A stretch of DNA of 64,000 bases, taken from contig CM060732.1 of NCBI GenBank assembly GCA_030704615.1, forward strand, positions 42,701,053 through 42,765,052, given 5' to 3'. Made by a program: the position numbers and the translations under genes. Positions 45,591-57,238 of the stretch are shown here, in pieces; within the stretch, counting starts at the first letter, position 1; each line of letters starts with the position of its first letter. The DNA is from Takakia lepidozioides. Its lineage: Eukaryota > Streptophyta > Takakiopsida > Takakiales > Takakiaceae. Below the pieces are notes generated by a model. That model made no database searches and had not been told where the DNA came from. It saw nothing but the letters and a program-made list of their open reading frames with translations.

Positions 45591-46431
45591 ATATAGTCTC
45601 AAAAGCCATAGGCATGGTGGGATAGGGGGCAGACAGGGACTCAAGCCCTAGAATCGGGGCATGAAGGCGTGCACGATGGTGGGACAATCGCGATCACAAG
45701 GTGTGGCTTTTTCTCAATGTACAATGTGAAGATTTGTACAAGGTTTGTCCATCCTGCAAATCCGGGCTCTTGGCTCTTGGCTCTTGGCTCTTGACTTGAG
45801 ACGGAGTTTTTTACCGATCCTTGCCGATGGTGGGACAATCGCAATAAGGTGTGGCTTTTCCTTAATGTAGGATGTGAAGAAGATTGTCCATCTTGCAAAT
45901 GTGGGCTTTTGGCTTCTGTTAGTACGGTCTTCTTCCTGATGTTTACAAGGTTCTTGGGAGAATCAGCTTGGTCTTAGCAGGTATTGCCAAACGTGACAAC
46001 ATGGAAGTATCCAGAAATAGGTAACAGCTGATACGAGGAGAAGTTGTGGAATGAATACTTTTCTGACCCCAGTCAATGGTGGGACAATCGAGGCAAAAAG
46101 GTGAATGCCTGTTGGATTACAAAGAGTAGCAGATGCAATTGACCATAGTGATAAGTTGAGTTGGGTGTTTCGTAGAACAAATCTAGGCTGTCATTGTCAG
46201 GTGCTAGCAGCAAGGCAAGGATGTATGCATGATTTGTGTAGTGGCATGGATAGCTGAAGGAGCAGGGATAGAGTCTGGGTCCAGATTCATCCAAGAGGGC
46301 CGGACTTCAAGCTCCAGATTACCTATGATTCAATGTGGATCAATAGTTACAAGAAACCTGCTGCATGGGTAGATGGTCAACTAAATGTAGCAGCTGCAAC
46401 GGCACAGTTGGTAAAATCATGCACCTCAACC

Positions 46432-46600
46432 ATGACCATAGCTTCTGAAAGATGGATCAAGAGGGGTGGCTGAACGAGATGTGGTGTTTTGGAGTGCCAT
46501 GATTGCAAGGTATGTGCAGCATGGGTATGGGATTAAGGCTTCGGAAACCTAGGAGCAAATGATGTGGGATGGGATGAAGCAAGACCACACTAGTATAGAT
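46432..46600 (+). pseudogene. PPR gene fragment, inverted relative of the 55.7 kb copy
   Basis: The start ATGACCATAGCTTCTGAAAG parallels the PPR start at 55700 on the other strand. About 350 bases of upstream sequence are also shared (46075-46431 versus 56050-55701). After 25-30 bases it jumps into an internal PPR module (AERDVVFWSAMIARYVQHG), so most of the gene is deleted. Confidence 0.7.
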
Positions 46601-47170
46601 TATCGTTTTTATGACTGCAAATATCACTACATTTGCAGTGATAAGTGCGATTATGACTATATCACTCTGCAATGTCAAACACGAAGTCAGTGCTTACATG
46701 GATAGGAGTAAAAAAAAACCAAATGACTTGCGTTTAACCATAAGGTTTATCCATATGAGGCCTAACTTAGACATAGTCTATAATATCATGCTACGTTTCA
46801 GTTCTCCCATCACTGCGGAGTGATAAGTGCGGAGTGATAAGTGCGAAGTGATGGTCGTCACTGTAGACGTGGCACTTGCCAACGACTTAGAGTGACGTGG
46901 GGTGTAGTGTTGTAGTCATAACTATATGACTACAAGGCTACGTGTCATGACTACACTTACAACTATGTCACTACAGATGAGTGCCAACATGGAGAGGTCT
47001 CTCCATGACACGCATGACCCCCCCGGATGTATATGACTACACGACTGTACCTTATGACTACACTTATGACTATATCACTACTCACTACATCATTGAGGGT
47101 AGCATGTGGTATATTTCATGACTACAAATATGACTCCATCACTATAGGTTTGTACTGGTTCTAGGTCATC
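46600..47170. repeat. TATGACTACA-type short repeats
   Basis: Variants of TATGACTAC(A/T) and TATCACTAC recur irregularly (for example near 46920, 46960, 47030, 47055, 47130). They are mixed with two adjacent copies of GCGGAGTGATAAGT near 46815. No gene. Confidence 0.55.
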
Positions 47171-47567
47171 TAACACGTGTCCTTATTCGATTAGTTTATA
47201 AAACCATTAATGTTATTTTATTTATTTATTTCATGTAAATTTTATTTATCGTTTTGATATTCAGATATGTTTCAATATATAGAGCAATATATTTAATTGA
47301 ATGAAAGAATTTCACACAAATACACAGATTGTTGAATGTCGATCATACAACAAAAAACCAATGGGAAAAATGTTCCCATGGATGCCGCAAAGGCTCTACA
47401 ATGAGCATTCAAGAAGCCTGAAAGGCCACATGGATAAATAACCAAGCCTCAAAGGCTACAAGTCCCAAAACCCAAGCCCACACCGGGCCAGCAGTCTACT
47501 AGTACTCATACAATTGAAGAGCTCTATTTACAAATCACCATTGTGGCATATTTTCAACTACATTGCA
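47171..47567. other. no gene recognised; 3' flank of the PPR pseudogene
   Basis: AT-rich from 47200 to 47330, then ordinary sequence. Nothing recognisable. Confidence 0.4.
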
Positions 47568-48910
47568 TCACATAGTCCCACCATTGATTGGGATCAGAAA
47601 AGTAATCATTCCACAGCTTCTCATCATTTGCCCATAGGTCTCCAAAGCCTCCATCCTGCGCCCTTGTTGTGCATATCCTGCAATCATCACACTCCACAAC
47701 ACCACATGTCGTTCAGCCATACTGTCGAACACTCCCTTTGCATCCTCAATGCACCCACATTTGGCATACATGTCCACCAAGGCAGTGTTCAGAATGACAG
47801 GTGCAATTCCAGATTTGATGATGCCACCATGCATCTCTTTGCCATTTTCCAGGGCTGCCAGGCTTGCACGAGCATTGCAAACACATTGGTTACACTTCAC
47901 CCCTTCCCCCATCATTTGCTCATAGGTCTCCAAGGCCTCATCTCGTGCCCCTACTGTGCATATCCTGCAAGCATGGCATTCCATGACACCATATCTTGTT
48001 CAGCCATACTGTCAAACACTCCCTTTGCATCCTCGATGCACCCACATTTTGCATACATGTCCACCAGCCTCCAGGGTATTGTTCAGAATGACATTGGATA
48101 CAATCCAGCTCTGACAATGTCACCATGGACCTCTTTGCGCTTTTCCAGGGCTGCCAGGCTTGCACATGCACACAAACGTGATGTGGTTGGGCTTCACCCC
48201 TTCCCCCATCATTTGATCATAGGTCTCCAAAGCCTCCATACCAAGTCCCTACTATACATACCATGCAAGCATCGCGTTCCATGACACCACATCTCGTTCA
48301 GCCATAGACTTATTGACAACTCCCTTCGCATCCTTAATGCACCCACATTTCGCATACATGTCCACCAGGGCAGGGTTCAGAATGACATCTGGTACAATTC
48401 CAGCTTTGACAATGTCACCATGGACATCTTTCCCCTTTTCCAGAGCTCCCCTGCTTGCACACATTGCAAACACAAACAAATGTGATGTGGTTGGGCTTCA
48501 CCCCTTTGCATAGCATTTGCTCATAGGTCTCCAAAAGCATTCCCACCACACCTATGCTTGGTAAATCCTGCCAACATTATATTCCACGTGATCAAAGATC
48601 GTTGAGGCATTTTGTTGAACATTTGGTGAGCATCCATGATGCTCCCACACTTAACATACATGTTGACAAGGGTGTTGAGTAGGAAAACATTTGGTGTGAA
48701 TCCACTGTAGATAATGTGAGTGTGCACCTACTTTCCAGCTTCCAGACCTTGAATCATCTTGATGCACTTAAGCAAGAGACAGACATACGTACCTGAATCT
48801 GCTGAAATGCCTCTTTGGTTTAAAGTCTGTAGAGCCTCTGTCAGTCTGCCTGCCTCACAAAGCATCTTCACATGGCCAGAAGTGCCAAAAGAGGCATTGT
48901 GGACTCCCTC

Positions 48911-49632
48911 TGTTGCGGCCCTTTGCCTTGAGGGCAGGGAGGTCGGGACACAAGAGGGGCTGCCCTTGTGGTGGGGGCAGTAGCAGCGATAGGTACGGGG
49001 GCTGAAGCACCCTTGAGTGCCCAAGGCACTCAAGGAGGCGGAGGCGCTCACTAGATGGAGCCCCGCACACCGGGTTGCGGTGGGGGTGGCTCCACAAGGG
49101 TTGGTAGCTTAGTGGGACTTAGTGGGGGTGGCATAGGACTCACCATGGGGGTGGAGACCTCGTGGTGGGAGTCGTGGGGAGTCTTGGGACTCATCACGGT
49201 CCATAGGGGCCGTGGTGAGCGGGCCAAGACTCACCGCGACTCACCACCGGGAATCGAGGGTCTTCGTGGTGGTTCGCCATAAAATGGCATGGCTGGTTGT
49301 GAAACCCCCGCGGACAGCTACAGAAGTATATATAGGGAGTAGTAACCCGAGAACGGTGCAAGCCCGTTGGTGACCAAAAACTAGTGAGTAAGCGAGCGAG
49401 CCGGAAAGCGACCAAAGAGTGGGGAGCTGTTCCGGACTGCCATCTACCAAAGGGAATTCTCCTAGTCCCAATTAGGTGGAGGGTTTTAGAGGGAAGCGAA
49501 GGGGGACCGTTATGTCCCGGTGAGCAGCCGAAGCTCCAAGTTGGCCCGGCGGCTAGGTTGGGAGTCAGGCGCGCGCATCAAAGCGAGTAACTATGACTTG
49601 AAGGGGAGTTTACCGAAGTGAGGTGTGCGACA
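48911..49632 (+). repeat. 5' LTR of element B
   Basis: 722 bp, TG...CA ends. GTATATATAGGGAGTAG near 49327-49343 is a good TATA region for the element's promoter, about 300 bases before the LTR end. Confidence 0.95.
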
Positions 49633-49634
49633 CT

Positions 49635-49646
49635 TGGTATCAGAGC
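49635..49646 (+). promoter_or_regulatory. primer binding site of element B
   Basis: TGGTATCAGAGC, complementary to the 3' end of plant initiator tRNA-Met; two bases after the 5' LTR. It primes minus-strand cDNA synthesis. Confidence 0.9.
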
Positions 49647-49687
49647 TTAAAGTTCAGTACGCGATCGTCCTTGGGATTGGCCTCATC

Positions 49688-51081
49688 ATGGGGTCGGGCA
49701 AGCCGAAGCGAAAGCGGAACGGCCCAAAAGATGATGATCCCGGTGAGCCCGATGGGGGCGGCGTGTCACCGAGGCGGCCGTTTGAGGAAGCGATGCATGT
49801 TTCCGAAAACGAGGCCGCCCAAGAGCGGGAGGAATCCGAGGAGTTGGAGCCCGAGGAATCCTTGAGAGCTCCGACAAACCAAGAGATGCCTCCCATGCCG
49901 GCAGCCTTTGGGAAGGGTTGTTGGCGCAGTTTGGTGGGACGTTGAAAGACGTGTTGAAGGCGGCTAATGCCACTTCCACTAAGGCAAAGTTTAAGGTGAA
50001 GCCTAAAGAACCCGACACCTTCGAGGGCGTCCGAAATCGGAAGGCACTCAACACCTGGCTCTTGGAGCTGGAGTTGTACTTCCGGGCGGCCAAGTTGAGT
50101 GACGAGGATCGCGTGGAAGTGGCTCCCACCTATTTGAGGGGCTATGCTCAACAATGGTGGCAGAAACGCCTTCACGACCGAGGTCCAAGTCCGAAAACCT
50201 TGAACTGGAGTGGGTTCAAGGAATTGTTGAAGAGACAGTTTGTGCCCCTCAACGCGTCCTGGCTTGCCCGGGACAAGATGAGGAATTTGAAGCAAACAGA
50301 TGACATTCGGGGGTACGTCCAGGCTTTCAATGTGCTGTTGCTTGAAGTCGCGGACATGGCAGAACCAGAAATGGTCTTCAACTTTGTGGCGGGACTGGCC
50401 CCATGGGCCAGGCGGAAGTTGGAGGAGAAGCCACCCAAGACTTTGAACGAGGCAATTGAGAGGGCTGAATGTTTCTCGGATGTCCCTAGGGGTGAAAGAC
50501 AAGGCCGTACGGAGCTGAACCACAAGAAGATTCGGCGGGAAGGTGACTCATTCCGACCGGAAAAGAAGTGGGATAGGCCACGCGGCGAAAATGGCACGTG
50601 GAAATCGAAGGGAGGGCCTCGAGTATGTTTCAATTGCGGGGAGCCCGGGCACATGGCCAAGAAGTGCACAAAGCCCCGGCAATTGAACATGACTCGGGCG
50701 ACCACGGAGCTGTCGGAAGATACCATCAGTCGCTTGGTGGAAGCGGTGGTCGCCAGGACTTGCAAGGTAGGCAAATTTTCTTGTGAGTTGTATCAGGAAA
50801 CTGCCGCCTTACGAAAAAGGAGTCAGTTATTGTTCGTGGATGGGATAATATCCGGAACTAATGTGTCGTTGTTGGTGGACACAGGAGCGTCGCACTCCTT
50901 CATGACACCGGCAACGACACAAAAGCAGGGACTCCCGACAAGTGACGTGGGGGCCTCTATTGAGGTGCGTTCTACCAAAGGAGAACCACAGTTGGCGACA
51001 AGGTTGGCGATTGATGTTCCTCTTCAACTGGGGAGTTGGGAGGGCATGAGAACTTCACCATCTGCGAGATCGATGGAGTAG
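49688..51081 (+). pseudogene. gag, zinc knuckle and protease of element B
   Basis: Starts at ATG 49688 (MGSGKPKRKRNGPKDDDPGE). A one-base shift near 49920 moves the frame into 49918-51081. The capsid part has TFEGVRNRKALNTWLLELEL, YAQQWWQKRLHD and LKQTDDIRGYVQAFNVLLLE, as in Ty3 gag. The knuckle is CFNCGEPGHMAKKC (perfect C-x2-C-x4-H-x4-C). The protease site is SLLVDTGASHSFM. The frame shifts again near 51050 just before the end of the protease. Confidence 0.93.
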
Positions 51082-52757
51082 ATCTCATTTTAGGAATGAC
51101 CTTTTTGAGCAAATCCGGAGCGGTCATAGATGGCCGCAAGAGAGTAGTCACGCTGCCATGTGGGAATGGTGGCGAGGTCTTACGAGTGTCGGAAACGCCC
51201 AAATCCGTGGGAGGGCGAATAAACCTTCTGTCAGCAAGGGAGTGGGCCGTGGAGGAGGCACACGAACCCCAATTCTTGCTTTACATTAGAGAAGTGAAGG
51301 GAGAAGGCGATGGGGAACCGAGCCCAGATTGGATCAAGGGGATTTTGGAGAAATACCAGGATGTGATGCCGGAGGATTTACCAAGCGGCTTGCCACCGCG
51401 AAGAGGAGTTGACCACAAGATTGAGGTGATACCGGGATCGGAACCGCCTGCCAAGAAGGATGGGACGCTGCGGATGTGTGTCGATTACAGGGCTCTGAAT
51501 AAGGTGACTATCAAAAACCGATACCCTTTGCCAAGGATCGACGACCTCTTCGATCGGTTGGCAGGAGCGAAGGATTTCAGCCGGATCGACTTGCGCTCCG
51601 GCTATCACCAAATTCGGGTGGCGGAAGGAGATGAGGAGAAGACCGCGTGTAGGACAAGGTATGGTTCATATGAGTTCTTGGTGATGCCTTTTGGGCTCAC
51701 CAATGCACCAGCGACATTTAGCACGCTGATGAACAGTCTTTTCCAGGAGTGGTTGGATGACTTTGTGATCGTGTACATCGACGACATCTTGGTGTACTCG
51801 AAAACAAAGGAGGAGCACCTGGAGCACCTCAAAAGGGTGTTCCAAAAATTGCGGGAAGGGAAGCTGTATGCCAAAGCTTCAAAGTGCGAATTCGGGGTCA
51901 CAAAAGTGGAGTTCTTGGGGCATGTGATTACACAGGATGGGATCAAAATGGATGACAGAAAGGTGAGGGCGATCTTGGACTGGGAGCCTCCGACTTCGGT
52001 CCCGGGAGTGCGATCCTTCCTAGGACTCGCCTCCTATTACCGGAAGTATGTGAGAAATTTCGCCAAGATCGCGGGGCCGCTGTCGGACCTTCTGTGTAAA
52101 TCCAAAGTCTGGGTATGGAACACATTTTGTGGCCAAGCTTTTGCTGAATTGAAGCAGCGGATGACGGAAGCTCCAGTCTTGAAAATCCCGGAGTTCGATC
52201 GTCCGTTTGAGATTCATACAGATGCATCGGACTTCGCGATTGGGGGTGTACTTATGCAAGATGGACGTCCAGTGGCCTACGAAAGTAAGAAACTGAATGA
52301 AGTGGAGCGACGGTGGCCGACGCACGAAAAAGAGATGAAGGCGGTGGTGCATTGCCTTGAGCTCTGGCGCCACTATGTTGGTTCTAACCCAGTGAAGGTG
52401 TTCACGGACAATGTCACGGTGAAGTATTTTGCCACGCAGCCCAAGTTGTCCCCAAAACAACTTAGGTGGCAAGATACTTTGGCAGTGTTCGACGTGGATA
52501 TCCAGTACAAACCGAGACGGGACAATGTGGTGGCCGATGCTTTAAGTAGAAAACAGCAGCTTTTGTTGGTGTACAAGGGCGAGACGGCACTCCAAAGGAA
52601 GATCCGGAAGGCTTGCCGGAAGGATGAGCTGGTGAAGTCCGTGATGCAGGACTTGAGGATGGGGGTTAAATCGCAGTTCCACTTGCAAAATGGACTGCTC
52701 CGGTATAAGCAAAAGCGTCTCTACGTGCCGAAGGAGGGATCAGGGATAGTCTCTTGA
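51036..52757 (+). pseudogene. reverse transcriptase and RNase H of element B, with internal deletion
   Basis: 573 open codons. The protease end [13 protein letters not shown] comes first, then [68 protein letters not shown] (YIDD intact), then [18 protein letters not shown]. RNase H follows: [57 protein letters not shown]. Between GSEPPAK and KDGTLRM about 40 residues normal in Ty3 RT are missing in frame, which removes the first RT motif. The domain is thus defective although the frame is open. Confidence 0.93.
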
Positions 52758-53605
52758 GAGAATGCCATGATAGCCCGCTTGCGGGCCACGGCGGAGCCAA
52801 GCAGCACTGCGGCACTCTTGAAGAAAGAGTATTTCTGGCCCAAACTGAGGGAGGAGGCAGAGGAGTATGTCAAGACATGCACCACATGCCAACAAAACCG
52901 GAGCGAGTACAAAAAGCAAGCGGGGCTGTTACAACCCTTGCCGATTCCAGAGGGGACTTGGGAAAGCGTCTCGATGGATTTCATGACTGCTATGCCGCTG
53001 TCAAAAAGATTCGATGCAATCATGGTGGTGGTAGATAGGTTCAGTAAAATGGGCCATTTCATCCCCACCAAGGAGACGGCAACGGCGCAGGAGACATGGC
53101 GACTTTACTTCGCCCACGTCTTAAAGCATCATGGAGTCCCGAAGGATATTGTCTCGGACCGCGATCCAAAGTTTACGAATTCTGGAGAGCACTTTGGAAG
53201 AAGATGGGGACGAGGCTGAAGATGAGCACCGCCTTCCGACCTACGACGGACGGCCAAACGGAAAGAGAGAATTCCGTAGTGAAGCAATTCTTGCGGAATT
53301 ACGTGTCGGCAGACCAATCAGACTGGATGGAACACTTAGACGCGGCAGAGTTCTGTTATAATAACACAGAACACTCCGCAACGGGAGTTTCCCCTTTCGT
53401 GTTGGTCTATGGAAAAGCACCTCTGGTGCCGACAAGTTGGGCCGCCCAGGACGTTGAGGAACCGGCAGTAGCGGCGGTACTGGAAGAACGCGAGCGTTTG
53501 TTGAAGCTCGCAAAGTACAATATTGCCAAAGCTAGGAAACGGTATGAAAGGCAGGCGAATCGGAAGCGGAGGGAAGTGAAGTTTGAGGCAGGCACAGAGG
53601 TCTAG
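52754..53605 (+). pseudogene. integrase of element B
   Basis: Split over three frames. HDSPLAGHGGAKQ (52754 frame) gives the zinc-binding His pair; CTTCQQNRSEYKK (52767 frame) gives the Cys pair. The core has VSMDFMTAMPLSKRFDAIMV and IVSDRDPKFT (two Asp). The Glu is in TDGQTERENSVVKQFLRNY (53096 frame). The C-terminal part, YNNTEHSATGVSPFVLVYGK and ARKRYERQANRKRREVKFEA, is typical, ending at a TAG at 53603-53605. Confidence 0.92.
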
Positions 53606-53638
53606 TTGAACATCAAGAATTTCTGACTACCTCCGGAA

Positions 53639-54037
53639 GTGAGTCTGAAGTTCGTACCTCCGTATGCGGGACCCTTTCGCATTCGGAAGGTTATGAATGA
53701 GGATGTGTATGAATTGGAGTTGCCGGCAAACAGCAAGGTGCACCCAGTATTCCATGTCTCCCTTTTGAAGCCTTACTTCAAAGATGACGCGCGTCCGAAT
53801 CGGCATCAAGTGTTGCATCCGCCACCTATGCTGTTGGATCATGAAAATGAACCTGAGTACGAGGTGGAGGCAATACTTAAGTCGAGGAGGTTCAGGAACC
53901 GAGAAACGGAGTATCTCGTCAAATGGAAGGGCTATCATCATGTGGAGGCATCTTGGGTGCGTGCCTCAGAAATGGGAAACGCATCCGAGGCGGTTGCAGC
54001 TTTCGAAGGGCGACCTCAAAAGCGGAAGAAGCGTTGA
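53639..54037 (+). pseudogene. integrase C-terminal region and chromodomain of element B
   Basis: The SH3-like tail of plant Ty3 integrases is seen as LKFVPPYAGPFRIRKVMNED and VHPVFHVSLLKPYF. The chromodomain is EYEVEAILKSRRFRNRETEY, LVKWKGYHHVEASWV. Aromatic cage positions Y, W and a Trp near the end are present. Chromodomains of chromoviruses direct insertion to methylated-histone chromatin. The preceding 33 bases after the TAG at 53603 are also non-open, so the join to integrase is broken. Confidence 0.93.
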
Positions 54038-54942
54038 TGGGGACATCAACCTTGGAGCGTGGGGAGGAAATGCATGCTTAGCCCGGTTTAGCTAGCTCAG
54101 GAATCCGATTGCAAAAACTTGTATTGTACAAAAATTTGTTATAAAGGAAATGGGTTCCAAATATTGTGCGTCCTATTGTGTTTGGAATGGTGATGCATGG
54201 TGTGGTTGGCTAGTGTGTAGAATGCATGCTAGCTTACAAAAGTGGGAGAGGTAAATTGGGTTAATCGTGTGTTTGCGCAGTGCCGAAATCGGGTGACTCC
54301 CATCCAAGGGGCAAGGAAATTTGCGCCTTCTTTGGGAGTTCACGTGCTAGTGCGCACCTGGCGCGTGCGCGTACTATAACTGCGCTACCGAGGGGGTTGC
54401 CTTGTAGTGCGGGCTAACGCGGAAGCTACATGCTTCCGTTCACGTACTATAATCGTGTAGCCTCGGGACGAAGTCGTAGTGCGGCTTCGGCGTGTTCCCG
54501 TACCTCAGGCCAGCATTCCAAGGCGGACCCAATTGTAGTGATTGGGGCGCACGGTTGGTTCAAGGTTATCTTCCTAGTCAAAGAGGGTTCCAGGTGAACC
54601 CTTGCTCAAGGTGATGCCAAAAGCGGCATCATGAGCGATCGCAAGCAATGTTGTTGCAGTAAGGCGATTCGATCCTCGAGGAGGATCGTTCCTTGGCCTT
54701 GAAGTAGGCCAAGAAGAGTGCACTGGGAGGAGCTGGAGAGGCTCCACCCTTGGCCGGGACTTGGAGGAAGTCGGCCGAACTAGCTAGTGGAGAGTAGAGT
54801 CAAGTGTGGGGTTTGGTTCTTTGCCATGGGACACCATGGTACGGAAACAAACTCCTTGATGTGGGACGCCACAACTTGGATGTTCGTTTCTACAAAATGG
54901 ACAAGTCGATGAGGACATCGACTCCCTGTTGGTAGGGGTGTG
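54038..54942 (+). other. 3' untranslated part of element B
   Basis: No recognised coding region. Ends with the polypurine-like GGTAGGGGTG directly before the 3' LTR. Short palindromic phrases such as GATCCTCGAGGAGGATC (about 54671) occur. Confidence 0.6.
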
Positions 54943-55665
54943 TGTCGCGGCCCTTTGCCTTGAGGGCAGGGAGGTCGGGACACAAGAGGGGCTGCCCCTA
55001 TGGTGGGGGCAGTAGCAGCGATAGGTACGGGGGCTGAAGCACCCTTGAGTGCCCAAGGCACTCAAGGAGGCGGAGGCGCTCACTAGATGGAGCCCCGCAC
55101 ACCGGGTTGCGGTGGGGGTGGCTCCACAAGGGGTGGTAGCTTAGTGGGACTTAGTGGGGGTGACATAGGACTCACCATGGGGGTGGAGACCTCGTGGTGG
55201 GAGTCGTGGGGAGTCTTGGGACTCATCACGGTCCATAGGGGCCGTGGTGAGCGGGCCAAGACTCACCGCGACTCACCACCGGGAATCGAGGGTCTTCGTG
55301 GTGGTTCGCCATAAAATGGCATGGCTGGTTGTGAAACCCCCGCGGACAGCTACAGAAGTATATATAGGGAGTAGTAACCCTGAGAACGGTGCAAGCCCGT
55401 TGGTGACCAAAAACTAGTGAGTAAGCGAGCGAGCCGGAAAGCGACCAAAGAGTGGGGAGCTGTTCCGGACTGCCATCTACCAAAGGGAATTCTCCTAGTC
55501 CCAATTAGGTGGAGGGTTTTAGAGGGAAGCGAAGGGGGACCGTTATGTCCCGGTGAGCAGCCGAAGCTCCAAGTTGGCCCGGCGGCCAGGTTGGGAGTCA
55601 GGCGTGCGCATCAAAGCGAGTAACTATGACTTGAAGGGGAGTTTACCGAAATGAGGTGTGCGACA
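54943..55665 (+). repeat. 3' LTR of element B
   Basis: 723 bp, nearly identical to the 5' LTR. Differences seen include T/C at base 4, two in the CCCTTGTGG region, one G/A in GTGGCATA, one extra T in TAACCCTGAG and G/A in the final GAAATGAGG. Confidence 0.95.
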
Positions 55666-56119
55666 CCCTCTCTTGATCCTCTTTCAGAAGCTGTGGTCAT
55701 GGTTGAGGTGCCTGATTTACCAACTGTGCCGCTGCAGCTGCTGCCTTTAGTTGACCATCTACCCATGTAGGTTTCTTGTGGCTATTGATCCACAGGGAAT
55801 CATAGGTAATCTTGAGCTTGAAATCTGGCCCTCTTGGATGAATCTGGACCCACTCTTGATCCCTGCTCCTTCAGCTATCTCTGCCTCTGCACAAATCATG
55901 CACACATCTTTGTCTTGCTGCTAGCAGCTGACAGTGACAGCCTAGATCTGTTCTAGCAAACACCCTAACCCTACTTATCACACAAGTTCCTATACTGACT
56001 TGCGCTTCCAACAGGCATTCACTTTTTTGCACCAACGAGCTAACTTGCAAAATTCAACCTGAAAATTTAGGGATGACTCTGATAACAGGGAAAACAGGCT
56101 GAAATGTGTTGAAGAAGGT

Positions 56120-56250
56120 GCTCATAGGTCTCCAAAGCCTCCATCCCGCACCCTTGCTGTGCATATCTTGCAATCATCGCACTCCACGACACCACATCTC
56201 GTTCAGCCATACTGTTGAACACTCCCTTTGCACCCTTGATGCACCTTCAG
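56120..56250 (-). pseudogene. short PPR fragment
   Basis: On the minus strand this gives a PPR piece similar to GVFNSMAERDVVSWSAMIA and EALETYE, matching the modules at 47.6-48.3 kb. It lies upstream of the split PPR gene on the same strand, separated by unrelated sequence. Confidence 0.7.
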
Positions 56251-57050
56251 CAGAAGATTAATACCGAACCCTCACACCAACATTCAATCACCTGGTATGG
56301 GATTGTTGTCAGCTGTGAGGGAGCACCATGGCAATGGCAGGGTTAGTTTCATAACCTCATGATTCAACGTCAGGGTTGGACAGCGACGTCGAAGTCATTT
56401 TTTCGAATAGCCAAAATTCAATCTTGAAATGAAAGTTTCTTTGCAATGGCTTGACCGTGGTTAGACTTCCAAACTTGGTGAGATATCAACACTGCAGTTT
56501 GGGCATGACGTACATCCACCTTACCCATGATGTAGTCAAAGCAACAGAATTTGGGAAGAGGAAAAGAACCCACCACCATAAGCTCATGCAATCCAATGGG
56601 GGCGGTCACAAGATAGGGCATACACACATGCCTTGTAGCTGCTTGGGCTGCCAATGCTGGAATGTCCTGCAATGAATCCCTTTTCGTAAGGAGGGATGAG
56701 TATGAGAGAGATGTACTTGTTAGACTTTGTTTGCCAGAGCCTTGGGTGCAGTACAAAGCAGGAAAGGTGGGGAGAGCAAGGAGAGCAGAATGGCGAGCCA
56801 CAATACACAGATACTTTGCTCCAATACTAGTACCAAATGCCTGAATGACTTCAAAATGAATTTGAATCTAACCTTACATAATTGCTATGAAAAGCTGCTG
56901 ACTCTAGCAATCACATGGGGGTAACTGACCATAATTCTAAGGGCTTCTGCAACTTCTCGAGTAGAGAAGCGAGAGAATGTACTCATGTGTCCATTGACCC
57001 CATTCCCAGTTTGAGCGGAACACAAAGGGACAGAAACAAAAGAGAAGAGA

Positions 57051-57056
<6 letters not shown>
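56251..57056. other. no gene recognised
   Basis: Overlapping short frames on both strands (56418-56808) without known domains. Confidence 0.4.

Positions 57057-57058
<2 letters not shown>

Positions 57059-57135
<77 letters not shown>
57059..57135. repeat. (GA)n microsatellite
   Basis: About 38 uninterrupted GA steps, preceded by GAGAA units. The sequence around it (56937-57176, minus strand) is related to 28108-28255, so the microsatellite belongs to a dispersed repeat. Confidence 0.95.
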
Positions 57136-57140
<5 letters not shown>

Positions 57141-57238
57141 GTCATCTGATGTTGTTTGCTGTAGCCTTGTGGCCACTCACCCCGCGCCCAATTGAATATA
57201 TCGAGTTTTTCTCTACTTCATACTATTGGATGCTTTTA

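Larger units (their letters stand above)
48911..55665 (+). mobile_element. Ty3/gypsy chromovirus B, complete with both LTRs
   Basis: 6755 bp. LTRs at 48911-49632 and 54943-55665 start TGT(T/C)GCGGCC and end GTGCGACA. A 5-bp target duplication CCCTC flanks the element (48906-48910 and 55666-55670). A primer site TGGTATCAGAGC, of the initiator-Met tRNA type common in plant Ty3 elements, follows the 5' LTR after two bases. A purine-rich GGTAGGGGTG precedes the 3' LTR. Coding order is gag, knuckle, protease, RT, RNase H, integrase, chromodomain. I count about eight base changes and one indel between the LTRs, so insertion is recent. Confidence 0.97.
47568..55700 (-). pseudogene. PLS-type PPR gene, split by Ty3 element B
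   Basis: The start ATG is at 55700 (MTTASERGSRE). The reading frame then resumes on the far side of element B at 48905 as GVHNASFGTSGHVKMLCEAG. Next comes GISADSGTYVCLLLKCIKM and a TAG in place of one codon near 48729. Tandem modules follow: HTHIIYSGFTPNVFLLNTL, VNMYVKCGSIMDAHQMFNKM (48727-48521), [18 protein letters not shown] (48479-48252), a shifted module around 48171-47990, and [20 protein letters not shown] (47984-47568). A DYW or E tail is not seen. PPR proteins of this type edit or process organellar RNA. This copy is dead: stop, several frameshifts and a 6.75-kb insertion within the first 12 codons. Confidence 0.85.

Noticed and set aside
47514-48284. Plus-strand open frame of 256 residues
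   Set aside because: Antisense to tandem PPR modules; the repeated wording (HLPIGLQSLHP, HHLLIGLQGL) mirrors the PPR periodicity on the minus strand.
49654-50774. Minus-strand frames of 289 and 200 residues
   Set aside because: They are reverse-strand shadows of the gag region of element B.
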